In this document: piece after piece, positions 15,798-25,153 of the stretch
Layout: every line of letters begins with the position of its first letter
Position numbering within the stretch: the first letter of the stretch is position 1
DNA from: an uncultured Psychrobacter sp.
GTDB lineage: Bacteria; Pseudomonadota; Gammaproteobacteria; Pseudomonadales; Moraxellaceae
DNA: 64,000 nt
Reading direction: 5' to 3'
NCBI RefSeq assembly: GCF_947500265.1
Contig: NZ_CANMRN010000007.1
Span: 94,627-158,626, forward strand
Program-made: the position numbers and the translations under genes
Notes under the pieces: model-generated
Told to the model about the DNA's origin: nothing
Seen by the model: the letters and a program-made list of their open reading frames with translations, nothing else
The model's database searches: none

Positions 15798-17045
15798 CTA
15801 CTCAGACGCCCGCCAGCCCCGCACATCAATCTTGCCTGTGACGGCGGCGGATATTAAGGCGGTGCGGCGTTCTTGCATAAGTTGGATGGCTTTTTCTGCT
15901 TTACTAACCAAATTTGAAAAAACCTTTAGCTTGTCGCTTAAGTATTGGCAGATTTGTTCTTGTTCATCAAATGGTGGAATAACAAAGCCTAGTTCTAATA
16001 AATTCTCTTGCGTCATACTTGGTAATGCAGTATTTGTTGAAAGCTGATCAAAAGGGAATAGTAATGCTTGATGATAAATGTAATTTGGCTTAGCGTTACT
16101 AGACGCTTCACTATAAAACATGGTATCCACTGTCCAAAATTTTCCCGAAACTAATAGCGGTTTATCTACAGTCCCTTTTCTTCCAAATAGTACGGACTCA
16201 CCATCAAATAAGTAATCCGAACTACGCTTGAAAATCCCGCCCGATCCATAAACAGGATAGCCACCACTTTCTACTTCTACCTCTTTATAGTCTCGACCGT
16301 TACGAATTCTCAAAACATTTTTTAGGCGACCAACCTCCCAATGCTCAGGCACTTCCCCAAGCCATTCGACGCCTGAATCTTTCATCGGGGCATCAGGGTT
16401 TAAGCCCTTGGTGACGGCGTGGCTGATGACTGCTTGGCGCTTTTCTTTTAACAGTTGAATTAGGGTTTGCTGTTTTTCGATTAGGGTATCAATTTTGGCG
16501 GTTTCATGGTCAAGGAAGTTGGCAATACTATTAGCTTGAAACAACTCGAGATTTGGAATAACTAAACGCCCTAATCTTTCTGAATTTAGAATTTTGACTA
16601 CATTACCAGTAGCCATCTGTTCTAACTCGTTTCTTGCTGCAAGCAATAGATAGTAATTATATTTTGAATCATCTTTAAAGCTAATAGCAGTAATTTGTTG
16701 ATTAGTTGTGACAACTTTAGATGTATATGCGGCTTTACCAATAGTTCCAATACAACACAATAAAACTGAATTTTCGGCAATCTTTTTTTGCGTCTTCCAA
16801 CCTAACTCAGTCAAATACTTTGATCCATTGACCTCTTCAGATTCTTCTTTTATATCTTCTGGTCGTACCCATTCATATATTGTCACATCATCAGAATAAT
16901 ACTCACTAATAGCTGTAGATGGTGTCATTCCAGTTATAAATGAAGCCTTTCTTTTCAAACTTATGGTAGACCAATTCTTAGGGATCTTTCCTAACCACTC
17001 AACACCTGATTCTTTATACTCTTCATACTGTTGATACTTTGCCAT
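15798..17045 (-). CDS. hsdS: Type I restriction specificity subunit S
   Basis: 415 residues. It has two target-recognition domains in tandem, each introduced by the conserved GVEWLG motif (residues ~14 and ~225, GVEWLGKIPKNW and GVEWLGEVPEHW) and followed by conserved helices (LIEKQQTLIQLLKEKRQAVI and the C-terminal KAIQLMQERRTALISAAVTG). It sets the bipartite DNA sequence recognised by the methylase and nuclease. The start overlaps the hsdM stop by one base (TAATG), giving translational coupling. Both domains are intact. The 3' end has a decayed duplicate 0.85 kb downstream. Confidence 0.96.
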   Translation of the reverse strand: MAKYQQYEEYKESGVEWLGKIPKNWSTISLKRKASFITGMTPSTAISEYYSDDVTIYEWVRPEDIKEESEEVNGSKYLTELGWKTQKKIAENSVLLCCIGTIGKAAYTSKVVTTNQQITAISFKDDSKYNYYLLLAARNELEQMATGNVVKILNSERLGRLVIPNLELFQANSIANFLDHETAKIDTLIEKQQTLIQLLKEKRQAVISHAVTKGLNPDAPMKDSGVEWLGEVPEHWEVGRLKNVLRIRNGRDYKEVEVESGGYPVYGSGGIFKRSSDYLFDGESVLFGRKGTVDKPLLVSGKFWTVDTMFYSEASSNAKPNYIYHQALLFPFDQLSTNTALPSMTQENLLELGFVIPPFDEQEQICQYLSDKLKVFSNLVSKAEKAIQLMQERRTALISAAVTGKIDVRGWRASE

Positions 17046-19429
17046 TACGAATGCACCTCACCCAATAACTGCATAATCTCCGTGCTGACCGCATCCAAAT
17101 CTGCATCGATATCAGCTAGTGGACGCGGTGGCTCATACACATAGAAGTGACGGTTGAATGGTATTTCAAAGCCCACGATGCCAATCTCTTCATCAATCAC
17201 ATCTGTCTTATCAGCATTGATCCACGCATCAGGCACATGCGGCTGTACTTCACGGGCGAAGTAACTTTCGATCAGCTCAGTGGTCGTCACCTCAGGATTG
17301 AGCGGCACGTTTTCATAATCACGTAATTCGCTATCGGTTTGGAACTCGACGACTTTGGCTGGCTTGTCTGAATTGGCTGGTTTATAGCTAAACGCACCAT
17401 AGAGCGGATTGGCAACCTTCACTGCTTTTTTGATGACGGGTTCTGCTTCAGGGTTTTTCCATGTGATAGCATCCATCAGCTGCTTTTTCTCTTTGGTGTC
17501 TAAGTTAACCTCAGCGTCTTTTAACGCTTGCTTAAACACCTTTTCAAACTCATTAAAGTCATCGAATTGGTTTTCACCGATAGCCGCTTGCAAGGCTTTA
17601 GCTTTATTCATGATCTCAAGCTGATCTCGCCATACTTTAGAGTCAAGCACGTCTTTGATTTGCTTTTCTTTTAGCTCAGAGAAGTCCGCCTTAATCATCG
17701 CACGCGCCTCAGTCGTGACCGCTGATAAGTCGCCGTAGTTATTATTCTCGCTATCAGTTGTCCAGTTACCACCAAATGCCTCATATAGCGCTGGCATGAC
17801 CATATCAAATGGTTTGGGTGCATAGCGTAAGGTTTCGATAGCATCATCAGATAACTGAGCAGACAAACGTAACGGGCGCTCAATCGTGATACGGCGATAG
17901 CCAAACTCATGGGTGGCAAATATCTTACTGGCAAAGGTCTTGGCAGGTGAGCTGGCACTTTTAGAATGGGGATTAGCAGACTGACGGCCACGGTTAGATT
18001 TCACCTCTTCAGGCTTATCGAGCACACGCGCATCAACCACCTCAAAGTCACCAAAGCTACGGATAATGGTTTTGATATCGTCATCGCTCATCTCATTGCG
18101 CTTTGAGCCAAGTGACTTACGCATCTTGCTGTATAGGTTACTGCCGTCGATCAGTTGCACCTTGCCACGGCGCGCGGCTGCTTTTTTATTGCTTAATACC
18201 CAGACATAGGTCGCGATACCCGTGTTATAGAACATATCAGTAGGCAGAGCGATGATGGCTTCTAGTAAATCAGCCTCAAGGATATAACGACGGATCTCAC
18301 TCTCGCCGCTTCCTGCACCGCCTGTAAACAATGGCGAGCCATTTAAGATGATACCGATACGGCTGCCTTGGTTACTATTTTGACTATTACCAGCTTCTTG
18401 CTCATTAGTAGTGATCGGACGCATCTTGCTAATCAAATGCATCAGGAACAATAGCGACCCATCGGACACGCGCGGCAAGCCAGCCCCAAAGCGGCCGTCG
18501 AAGCCTTTTTGTTCGTGCTCGTCTTTAATCTCACCTGATATCTTTTTCCAATCTACCCCGAATGGCGGGTTAGACAGCATATAGTCAAACTTCTCAGCGA
18601 CCAGCTGATCACTAGACAAGGTATTGCCCAGCTTAATGTTATTCACTTCTTGCCCTTTGATCAGCATGTCGGCTTTACAGATGGCATAAGACTCAGGGTT
18701 GAGCTCTTGCCCATAAGTACGCATGACCGCATCAGGGTTCAGCTCTAGCACGTATTCCATACCTGAGGATAGGAAGCCGCCCGTACCTGCTGTCGGGTCA
18801 TATATGGTACGAATGATGCCGTCTTTGGTCAGTGCATCATCATCTTCCATAAATACCAGTGAAGTGGTTAGGCGCACAATATCGCGCGGCGTGAAGTGCT
18901 CTCCTGCGGTCTCGTTCGAGCTTTCAGCAAAGCGGCGGATTAGCTCTTCAAACACAAAGCCCATTTCATGGTTAGAGATAGCCTCAGGACTTAGATCAGT
19001 ATTGGCGAACATCCGCACCACTTTATATAGTAAGTTGGCATCGGCCAGTTGCCCGACAAACTCTTCAAATTTAAAGTGCTCAAATATCTCACGCGCATCT
19101 TTAGAGAAAGATTGCACGTAAGTGTTTAGGTTGTCCTTGATATCGCTTTGACCCATTTTGCTCAGATCCATCGGCGAGGTATTGTAAAACGGTCGCTTGC
19201 TGGCACGTATCAAAAACTTCTCTTGCGCTTCCTCTGGCAGACCCATATCAGCGATACGCTGGTTTTCTGCAACGACAGCGGCTTTGGTGTCTTCTAATAC
19301 GCACTCTAGGCGGCGCAGTAGCGTGAATGGCAGGATGATGCGGCCGTATTGAGATTGCTTAAAGTCACCACGTAGCAGATCAGCGACAGACCAAATGAAA
19401 GCCGCTGTTTGAGAGAAATTTTTGGTCAT
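17045..19429 (-). CDS. hsdM: Type I restriction-modification methyltransferase subunit M
   Basis: 794 residues; adenine-N6 methyltransferase that forms M2S with HsdS and protects the host. The N-terminal HsdM_N helical domain ([17 protein letters not shown]) is followed by SAM motif I (DPTAGTGGF, ~residue 213) and catalytic motif IV NPPF (~288, [11 protein letters not shown]). The C-terminal ~270 residues extend beyond the minimal ~500-residue HsdM, as in other long HsdM proteins. It opens the leftward defence operon, after a 370-bp non-coding leader. Confidence 0.96.
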   Translation of the reverse strand: MTKNFSQTAAFIWSVADLLRGDFKQSQYGRIILPFTLLRRLECVLEDTKAAVVAENQRIADMGLPEEAQEKFLIRASKRPFYNTSPMDLSKMGQSDIKDNLNTYVQSFSKDAREIFEHFKFEEFVGQLADANLLYKVVRMFANTDLSPEAISNHEMGFVFEELIRRFAESSNETAGEHFTPRDIVRLTTSLVFMEDDDALTKDGIIRTIYDPTAGTGGFLSSGMEYVLELNPDAVMRTYGQELNPESYAICKADMLIKGQEVNNIKLGNTLSSDQLVAEKFDYMLSNPPFGVDWKKISGEIKDEHEQKGFDGRFGAGLPRVSDGSLLFLMHLISKMRPITTNEQEAGNSQNSNQGSRIGIILNGSPLFTGGAGSGESEIRRYILEADLLEAIIALPTDMFYNTGIATYVWVLSNKKAAARRGKVQLIDGSNLYSKMRKSLGSKRNEMSDDDIKTIIRSFGDFEVVDARVLDKPEEVKSNRGRQSANPHSKSASSPAKTFASKIFATHEFGYRRITIERPLRLSAQLSDDAIETLRYAPKPFDMVMPALYEAFGGNWTTDSENNNYGDLSAVTTEARAMIKADFSELKEKQIKDVLDSKVWRDQLEIMNKAKALQAAIGENQFDDFNEFEKVFKQALKDAEVNLDTKEKKQLMDAITWKNPEAEPVIKKAVKVANPLYGAFSYKPANSDKPAKVVEFQTDSELRDYENVPLNPEVTTTELIESYFAREVQPHVPDAWINADKTDVIDEEIGIVGFEIPFNRHFYVYEPPRPLADIDADLDAVSTEIMQLLGEVHS

Positions 19430-19799
19430 AGGTTCGTCTTATTGTTTGTTGGGCAGGGATATAAGGTGTAAATCGTATGTCAGCGATGAAGTGATACTCA
19501 TCCTAGACAAAATATAACCATCATAAGGGTATTCGACATTACTCGGCAAGTCTGAATGTGAGATTTATGGGAATAGTAATATATTTCATTATATAGAGAT
19601 TCGACGTACTACCTGTTTTTAGCAATTCAACCCCATGCAAGCAAAGTGCAAGTTGATTTTAATATCAGTAGATAGCAGGAAACGAAAAATTGGGAATAGG
19701 ATAATTTTAAAGTCACCATTCAAAGATAAAATTAATTGACTGTTTTGATTACTGACAATGATACAATTAATCAAATTTTATCGAGTTAGAGGTTGGTAC
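19430..19799. other. Divergent promoter region between hsdM and the LprI-like gene
   Basis: AT-rich, no ORF. It must hold the leftward hsd operon promoter. On the plus strand TTGACT (19736-19741) and TACAAT (19762-19767) lie before the LprI-like gene, but the 20-bp spacing is too long for a confident promoter. Confidence 0.4.
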
Positions 19800-20195
19800 A
19801 TGCGGTTATATGCGGGTTTAGTTAATATAGGTATTGGGGTTAGTTTGCTGGTAGGCGCTATCGGTAATGTTAGCGCTGCACCTATCGAATTTTGCGATGG
19901 TGAATATACAACCATTGATTTGAATAACTGTACCAGTAAGAACTTAGATTATGAGGACAGTAAACTTAACAGTACATACAAAACGCTAAGAGGTATGCTC
20001 GATAGAACCGAAAAAAACAATCTCAAGCAAGCTCAGTTAGCATGGATTGATTTTAGAGATAAATCCTGCAATTTTACCTCCCGTGAGTTGGTAGGCGGTA
20101 GTATGCACGCTATTGAATACACCTCGTGCTTAACGAATTACACTTATCAGAGGCGTATTGAGCTGCAAAAAGAGATTTACAATATCCAAAGATAG
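19800..20195 (+). CDS. LprI/DUF1311-family secreted protein
   Basis: 131 residues from ATG 19800, chosen over the in-frame 19758 ATG because it puts a normal signal peptide at the N-terminus (MRLYAGLVNIGIGVSLLVGA, cleavage near VSA) and follows AGAGG. The mature part matches the DUF1311/LprI pattern: Cys in ..LNNCTSKNLDYEDSKLN, the AQLAWIDFRDKSC box and a later Cys in YTSCL. Family members are periplasmic, some reported as lysozyme inhibitors. It lies just inside attR and is the last gene of the element, so it is cargo. Confidence 0.82.
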   Translation: MRLYAGLVNIGIGVSLLVGAIGNVSAAPIEFCDGEYTTIDLNNCTSKNLDYEDSKLNSTYKTLRGMLDRTEKNNLKQAQLAWIDFRDKSCNFTSRELVGGSMHAIEYTSCLTNYTYQRRIELQKEIYNIQR

Positions 20196-20404
20196 AATCA
20201 CCCCAGCCAGCCACAAAAAAATGCGTAAAAAACGCTTAACTTAGTACAGCATTATTTGAACACGTGCAGTTACTAGCAGTTCAACCCTATGCAAAAAAGT
20301 ATCAAACAGAAAAAATTATTAGTGATTAGATGGCGCGTTGAGCATAATCTTTGTAACCAAACTTGCTTTGCATAAACAGCGAAAAACTATCTTAGCGATA
20401 ACAA

Positions 20405-20429
20405 AATGTTGTTAAATTTGTTGTTAAAA
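20405..20429 (+). repeat. 25-bp direct repeat, right copy (putative integrase arm site)
   Basis: Identical to 1992-2016, including the internal tandem TGTTGTTAAA. It lies 57 bp inside attR, mirroring the left copy 107 bp inside attL. Confidence 0.7.
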
Positions 20430-20486
20430 TGAAATACTAAAAACCTATAAGCCTTATTTTATAAGGCTTCATAATTATTGATTGAC

Positions 20487-20505
20487 TCCCGCCGAGCGCA
20501 CCAAT
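20487..20505 (+). repeat. attR core of the integrated element
   Basis: A perfect second copy of the 19-bp tRNA-Arg 3' end, TCCCGCCGAGCGCACCAAT, including CCA. No tRNA body precedes it, so it marks the right junction; sequence beyond 20505 is host chromosome. Confidence 0.9.
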
Positions 20506-20628
20506 TATACTGTTTATAACCTCGCTCCACCCTTCCCTTAGTACTATCTTAAACTACCTATACTCATCAAACCTACATATCGAAATGTTTGCGGTTTTTC
20601 TGTGCTTGTCTATTTCTAGTGCTCTCAT

Positions 20629-20740
20629 CTATAGTCGATTTAGTATAATTTGGATACAAGGAAGCCGAGTGAAAGTACTACAAGTAGTAGACTGAGCGAA
20701 ACTGACACCGTAGCCAATTTATAGAGGGCTGACTATATAG
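20629..20740. repeat. MITE-like repeat next to attR
   Basis: About 112 bp with imperfect terminal inverted repeats: CTATAGTCGATTTAGTATAA at the left against the complement of the right end, CTATATAGTCAGCCC...CTATAAATTGGCTAC. The centre includes the palindrome GTACTACAAGTAGTA. No coding capacity. The layout is that of a non-autonomous miniature element. Confidence 0.55.
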
Positions 20741-20745
20741 CAAAA

Positions 20746-21108
20746 TTACTCTGCGTCCTGTAGATTGGCAGTCAATTGAGCACGGCTAGGTATACGGTGA
20801 TAATTAATCACTGGCACATCACCCAAACGGCGCTGACCCTCAGCAATCTTTTTATCAATCGTAATCATCGCAATTTTTTTATCTTGTTTGCTAACGAGCA
20901 AATGATTTGCCTTACGTGTGACTCGATAATCAGCAAAATGCTGTTCTAATATCGCTGATGTTTTTTGCAGCGCATCATTCGGTGTTGCATTTTTTGATTT
21001 TGCGCCATTATGCTTTTCGCCTACTTTTGCACCTCGTGATTTTGCCACGAACCATAAAACTGCGATGACAGCGAACAGTATGACAAGCCACCAAATTCCG
21101 TCTATCAT
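20746..21108 (-). CDS. Small membrane-anchored hypothetical protein
   Basis: 120 residues. The N-terminal ~22 residues form one membrane span (IWWLVILFAVIAVLWFVA) followed by a Lys/Gly-rich basic linker. The remaining ~75 residues form a soluble domain (HFADYRVTRKANHLLVSKQDKKIAMITIDKK) that resembles small DUF2726- or nuclease-like folds only vaguely. No catalytic motif is certain. It is divergent from the sirtuin gene, 35 bp apart. Confidence 0.65.
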   Translation of the reverse strand: MIDGIWWLVILFAVIAVLWFVAKSRGAKVGEKHNGAKSKNATPNDALQKTSAILEQHFADYRVTRKANHLLVSKQDKKIAMITIDKKIAEGQRRLGDVPVINYHRIPSRAQLTANLQDAE

Positions 21109-21143
21109 AAGTAAAAATATCCATTATTAGCAAGGGTTGGCTC

Positions 21144-21944
21144 ATGTTAGCAGAATTATCACCAGCGTTAATAGCAGAAGTAAAACTTGCAGCACAACTG
21201 CTGGCGTCGAAACAGCGTATTTGCATTTTGACTGGGGCTGGCATTTCAGCAGAAAGCGGCATCCCAACGTTTCGGGATAAGCAAACAGGACTGTGGGAAA
21301 ACTACGGTGTCGAAGACTTGGCCACCCCTGAAGCATTCACTCGTGATCCAAGGCTAGTATGGTCATGGTATCAGTGGCGTCGGCAAATGGTCGCAGACAA
21401 AGCGCCAAACCCTGCCCATCATGCGTTGGCTCAGTGGCAGTATCATGCGCAAACCTCCGATCAGCAGGTGACACTCATCACCCAAAATGTCGATGATTTG
21501 CACGAGCAAGCTGGTAGCGCAGTGACTCACCTGCATGGTCATCTGTGGCGCAACCGCTGTGGTCAGTGTGAGATACCTTATCAAGATCAATCGAGAGCAT
21601 CATACGATAATCAAGGCACCATGAGTTTGGATGAATCACTGCTTAGCTGTCCGCATTGCGATGGTTACATCAGACCAGATATTGTTTGGTTTGGCGAAGC
21701 CCTACCTGTACAGGCATGGCAGACTGCCGAAGAAGCTGCGGCTAATTGCGAGGTATTTATCAGTATCGGTACGTCAAGCTTGGTCTATCCTGCTGCTGGA
21801 TTGGCACAATTAGCCAAACAGAATGGCGCGCAAGTTATTGAGATAAACCCTGACCCAACACCAAATACCGTTGTCGATATCACACTAGCAGAAAAAGCAG
21901 GAATCGTTTTGCCACTGCTTATAGCAGAGATTACTACTTTATAA
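21144..21944 (+). CDS. cobB: NAD-dependent protein deacylase (sirtuin, CobB-like)
   Basis: 266 residues, single SIR2 domain. The NAD-binding GAGISAESGIPTFR lies at residues 31-44, TQNVDDLHEQAG at 113-124, and catalytic His131 in LHGH. The zinc site is Cys139/Cys142 and Cys169/Cys172. Tyr76 and Arg79 (YQWR) form the YxxR pair of class III sirtuins that accept succinyl/malonyl lysine, so desuccinylation as well as deacetylation is likely. It removes acyl groups from metabolic enzymes such as acetyl-CoA synthetase. It ends before a strong bidirectional terminator. Confidence 0.93.
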   Translation: MLAELSPALIAEVKLAAQLLASKQRICILTGAGISAESGIPTFRDKQTGLWENYGVEDLATPEAFTRDPRLVWSWYQWRRQMVADKAPNPAHHALAQWQYHAQTSDQQVTLITQNVDDLHEQAGSAVTHLHGHLWRNRCGQCEIPYQDQSRASYDNQGTMSLDESLLSCPHCDGYIRPDIVWFGEALPVQAWQTAEEAAANCEVFISIGTSSLVYPAAGLAQLAKQNGAQVIEINPDPTPNTVVDITLAEKAGIVLPLLIAEITTL

Positions 21945-21985
21945 TTGCTACTACTTATAAACATTGCTGCATGACAGACAATAAA

Positions 21986-22021
21986 AAAGGCTTAACGATT
22001 TATATAAATCATTAAGCCTTT
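21986..22021. terminator. Bidirectional terminator between convergent genes
   Basis: AAAGGCTTAA, GATTTA and their complements form a near-perfect 36-base hairpin with A-rich and T-rich flanks. It serves the sirtuin gene rightwards and the deaminase gene leftwards. Confidence 0.88.
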
Positions 22022-22046
22022 GCTACTAAAAACAAGCTCGTTAAAA

Positions 22047-23045
22047 TTATTTCAATGCAAGATCAACTCTCGCCAAGTAAGCTTCTTTTAACTCATCACT
22101 GATAAATGCTGATTTAAAAGAGTTCTTTACTAATGTAATAACATCGTCTTCCGTAATCGGCAGATTCTCATATAGATTGATAAAGTTTTGATTCACGTAG
22201 CCTTTGAAATACGCAGGGTCGTCCGAGTTAACGCTAATATTCAGACCATAGTCTAAAAGCTCTTTAATATTGTGCTCTTTATAAGTCTCAAAGACTTTTA
22301 GCTCGATATTTGAGTTCGGGCAAACGGTCAATGGCATTTGCTCATCTTTGAGTCTTTGCATCAACTCTGGGCTTTTTATAGACTGCACACCATGATCGAT
22401 TCTATTAATATTCAGTAAGTCTAGCGCTTCGTAGATGTACGAGAAGTCTGCTTCCTCGCCTGCATGAGCGACCAACTTAAAGCCTTCTTCTTTGGCCTTT
22501 TGGAAGACTTCTTGAAATTTCGACGGCGGGTTACCCAACTCTGATGAATCCAGACCAACACCGATGATGTCGTCTTTATACTCTAGTGCTTGCTCTAATG
22601 TTTCAAACGCTTCTTCTTGCGATAAATGACGCAAGAAACACATGATGATACATGACGTGATACCGTATTTTGCTTTGGCATCTGCAAGTGCTTCTTTGAT
22701 ACCTGTGATGACCGCTTCAAAAGGCACGCCGCGTTCGGTATGCGTCTGCGGATCAAAGAATATCTCTGTGTGAATAACATTATCTTCGACACATTTAAGA
22801 ATATATTCCCACGTCAAATCATAAAAATCATCTTTGGTGAGCAGGACATTTGCACCCGCATAGTAGATATCTAAAAAAGTCTGTAGATTGGTGAAGTTAT
22901 AAGCACTGCGTACATCTTCGATATCTTTATAAGGTATCTCTACGTTGTTCTTTTTGGCCAGTCTAAACATCAGCTCAGGCTCTAGCGAACCTTCAATATG
23001 TAGATGAAGTTCAGCTTTCGGTAGTTTCTTTATTAATTCAATCAT
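22047..23045 (-). CDS. Adenine deaminase (adenosine deaminase superfamily)
   Basis: 332 residues, single amidohydrolase barrel. Zinc ligands His14 and His16 (ELHLHIEGS), HAGEE, HGVQS and SVNSDDPAYF are all present. The segment GLDSSELGNPPSKF is characteristic of the Aah1/PA0148-type adenine deaminase branch rather than GIDLAGDE of adenosine deaminases, so adenine to hypoxanthine (purine salvage, cytosol) is the preferred reaction. It stands alone and ends at the bidirectional terminator. Confusion with adenosine deaminase remains possible without an assay. Confidence 0.88.
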   Translation of the reverse strand: MIELIKKLPKAELHLHIEGSLEPELMFRLAKKNNVEIPYKDIEDVRSAYNFTNLQTFLDIYYAGANVLLTKDDFYDLTWEYILKCVEDNVIHTEIFFDPQTHTERGVPFEAVITGIKEALADAKAKYGITSCIIMCFLRHLSQEEAFETLEQALEYKDDIIGVGLDSSELGNPPSKFQEVFQKAKEEGFKLVAHAGEEADFSYIYEALDLLNINRIDHGVQSIKSPELMQRLKDEQMPLTVCPNSNIELKVFETYKEHNIKELLDYGLNISVNSDDPAYFKGYVNQNFINLYENLPITEDDVITLVKNSFKSAFISDELKEAYLARVDLALK

Positions 23046-23249
23046 AGTATTCCAATAATGGTGTTATCGAGACGAGCCCTAGTAGATATTGCACAGTAGG
23101 ATAATTAAACCATGCATATATGAGGCGTTATTTGTCTCAGAAAAATTATTTTAACACTAAAAGCATATCGCCTAAAACAAAACCCTTTGACCGTATAGAT
23201 AAGCTACTTATAAAAGTAGCCTTCTTAATAAGACCATACAAGGCGCAAA

Positions 23250-23774
23250 CTACTTTAAAAATACCACTGTATCAGACAGCTCATTACCTTCTGGATCGTG
23301 CTCTAAATGATAGTATTGACGTAATACCTGCCCCACTTCGTCTAGCAGTTCAGCCAAGCTCTCTTCTGTCTTTTGAGTAGCAATACCAGATACCGCCTTT
23401 TCACACATTGCATTCCATACCGTTGGACTAACGTGAGCGCTGATACCTCGGTCTGCGACAATCTCTAGTTTGCGCTCGCATACATTGACATAGATCAAGA
23501 CGCCCGTATTTTCTTCAGTATCCCAGACGCGATATTCGCTAAACAAATCAATCGCACGCTCACGGCAGTTCATGCGATAGGCTTCTTGGATAGGCAGATG
23601 GTTTTCTACAATTAAGAACACCTCACCACGATGCCCACGCTCGGCTCGTGTCACAGCATCTGTTAAACGCGCCTTAGATTCTGTTGTTAGCCACTTACTA
23701 TGTAATAAAGGGACGAACAAAACTTGACGCCACCAGCGGGCAAAACTGGGGTTTGAAGCGTTGTCTTCTACCAT
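23250..23774 (-). CDS. TPM-domain protein
   Basis: 174 residues. One TPM (YgcG-like) domain: LTDAVTRAERGHRGEVFLIVENHLP, RAIDLFSEYRVWDTEENTGVLIYVN and the RKLEIVADRGI motif. It lacks a signal peptide and Gly-rich tail, unlike its upstream neighbour. Third gene of a leftward lemA-TPM-TPM cluster. TPM proteins are linked to envelope or photosystem maintenance and some have phosphatase activity; the precise role is unknown. Confidence 0.82.
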   Translation of the reverse strand: MVEDNASNPSFARWWRQVLFVPLLHSKWLTTESKARLTDAVTRAERGHRGEVFLIVENHLPIQEAYRMNCRERAIDLFSEYRVWDTEENTGVLIYVNVCERKLEIVADRGISAHVSPTVWNAMCEKAVSGIATQKTEESLAELLDEVGQVLRQYYHLEHDPEGNELSDTVVFLK

Positions 23775-23845
23775 TATATTATTTCCTCAAGTACGTCGTT
23801 TTCGATGGTTATGTAGAGTTTATTTTGTTTGCGTATGTGGAATAC

Positions 23846-25030
23846 TTACCACGAGCCACCTGCACCGCCGCCGCCGAAACCACCGCCGCCACCGCCAAAG
23901 CCGCCGCCTCCGAAACCACCACCGCCAAAGCCGCCTCCACTACCGCCGCCCATACCGGGTAAGAAAATCATGCCGCCTCTGCGCCCACCTTTACCGCCGC
24001 CGCCTTTTCCACCGCCACCGCCGCGTGAGATCAAAAACATCCAGATAAATATCGCCATAATCAGCGTCATGAAGAAGCCGCCACCTAATGCCATTGAACC
24101 TGCAAAAAAGCCGCCAGCGGTAATAATAGAACCAAATACTCGGCCCAATATATTAGTAATAAAGCTACCAAAAATCATCGCCATGATAAATAAGAAAATA
24201 GGTGACGGCAACTCGTCTGAGCTTTGCTGGGCAGTACGTTCTGCGGCTTGCGCATCAGCACGAGCTAAGACTTCAGGGTCAGCAGTCAATCGTGTTTTGA
24301 GCGATTCAACGCCAGCGATTATCCCTGCACCATAGTTATTTTGCTTAAATAACGGCGTGATATCTTCTCGAATGACACGGTTAACCGCTGCATCTGGTAA
24401 TACGCCTTCTAGTCCATAACCAGTTAGGATGTACATATCACGGTCATTGACAGCGACCACAATTAGCAGACCGTCATCGATAGCTTCATCACCCAACTCC
24501 CACTTCTCAGCAACTTGCAATGCATAATCAAATATTGGTACGCCATTGGTAGTTGATACGATGACCACTGCTGCTTGTGCTAGACCCTGCTGATAAATAC
24601 TTCGAAGCTGAGCCTCTAGACGTAGCTTCTCTTGGGGATTTAAAATATTGGCCTGATCAACGACTGGTTCATTGAGTATCAACTTGTCAGCGTCAACACT
24701 CTCGGCACTGGAACGTACAGGTGGCTGAGCGGTTGTTTGAGCATTGGTTGTATCATTTGCTGTACTTTGTTTATCTGCATTTTGATTGATAGCGTCGTTG
24801 CCGAGCACCGCTTCATTGATAGCATCGTTATTTAATACAGCATCATTGATTGCTTCGTTAGACTCGCCTGCTTTAGCAACGGCTACCAACTCTTCGACAC
24901 TACGGTTTTGCAGATTCGAGGTGTTATCTGTCGCCACCGCTGTATCATTGGGTGCAGCATGCAATGCAGGCACGCTGACGACACCTAACGTAAACAGTAA
25001 TGCTGATAAGATTGCTTTTGAATTATTCAT
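23846..25030 (-). CDS. TPM-domain membrane protein with Gly-rich tail (YgcG-like)
   Basis: 394 residues. Signal peptide (MNNSKAILSALLFTLGVVSV, cleavage HAA), then a repeat-rich acidic spacer (NDAINEAVLGNDAIN), the TPM domain at ~125-255 (VDQANILNPQEKLRLE, GLLIVVAVNDRDMYI, GYGLEGVLPDAA), two hydrophobic segments at ~285-345, and a C-terminal tail of ~50 residues that is mainly Gly with Phe and ends GGSW. This is the classic bacterial TPM architecture, exported and membrane-anchored. It lies between lemA and the short TPM gene, as is usual for this trio. Confidence 0.9.
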   Translation of the reverse strand: MNNSKAILSALLFTLGVVSVPALHAAPNDTAVATDNTSNLQNRSVEELVAVAKAGESNEAINDAVLNNDAINEAVLGNDAINQNADKQSTANDTTNAQTTAQPPVRSSAESVDADKLILNEPVVDQANILNPQEKLRLEAQLRSIYQQGLAQAAVVIVSTTNGVPIFDYALQVAEKWELGDEAIDDGLLIVVAVNDRDMYILTGYGLEGVLPDAAVNRVIREDITPLFKQNNYGAGIIAGVESLKTRLTADPEVLARADAQAAERTAQQSSDELPSPIFLFIMAMIFGSFITNILGRVFGSIITAGGFFAGSMALGGGFFMTLIMAIFIWMFLISRGGGGGKGGGGKGGRRGGMIFLPGMGGGSGGGFGGGGFGGGGFGGGGGGFGGGGAGGSW

Positions 25031-25153
25031 CTAATCTATACCACCTCAGATAACATCTTTACCAATTGATAGACTCTAACTAATCATTGTCGAACCATTA
25101 GCTAAATGAACAGAGCTGCCTATGCTGCTCTGTCGTCACGTTCATTTTAAATT

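Larger units (their letters stand above)
20196..20745. other. Right end of the element and adjoining chromosome
   Basis: Non-coding. It contains the 25-bp repeat (20405-20429), attR (20487-20505) and a MITE-like repeat (20629-20740), listed separately. Confidence 0.7.

Noticed and set aside
19736..19767. Sigma-70 promoter TTGACT/TACAAT for the LprI-like gene
   Set aside because: Spacing of 20 bp is too long to call with confidence; kept only as a remark.
1885..20486. Complete prophage
   Set aside because: No terminase, portal, capsid, tail or lysis genes in the element.
1895..20538. Extension of the att repeat to a shared CACCCTTCCCT (1895-1905 and 20528-20538)
   Set aside because: The spacing from the core differs by 12 bp, so the identity does not continue the direct repeat; probably a short chance or ancient match.
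23684..24335. Pro/Arg-rich ORFs on the plus strand
   Set aside because: They are antisense shadows of the Gly-rich tail of the TPM protein; composition follows from GGN codons read backwards.
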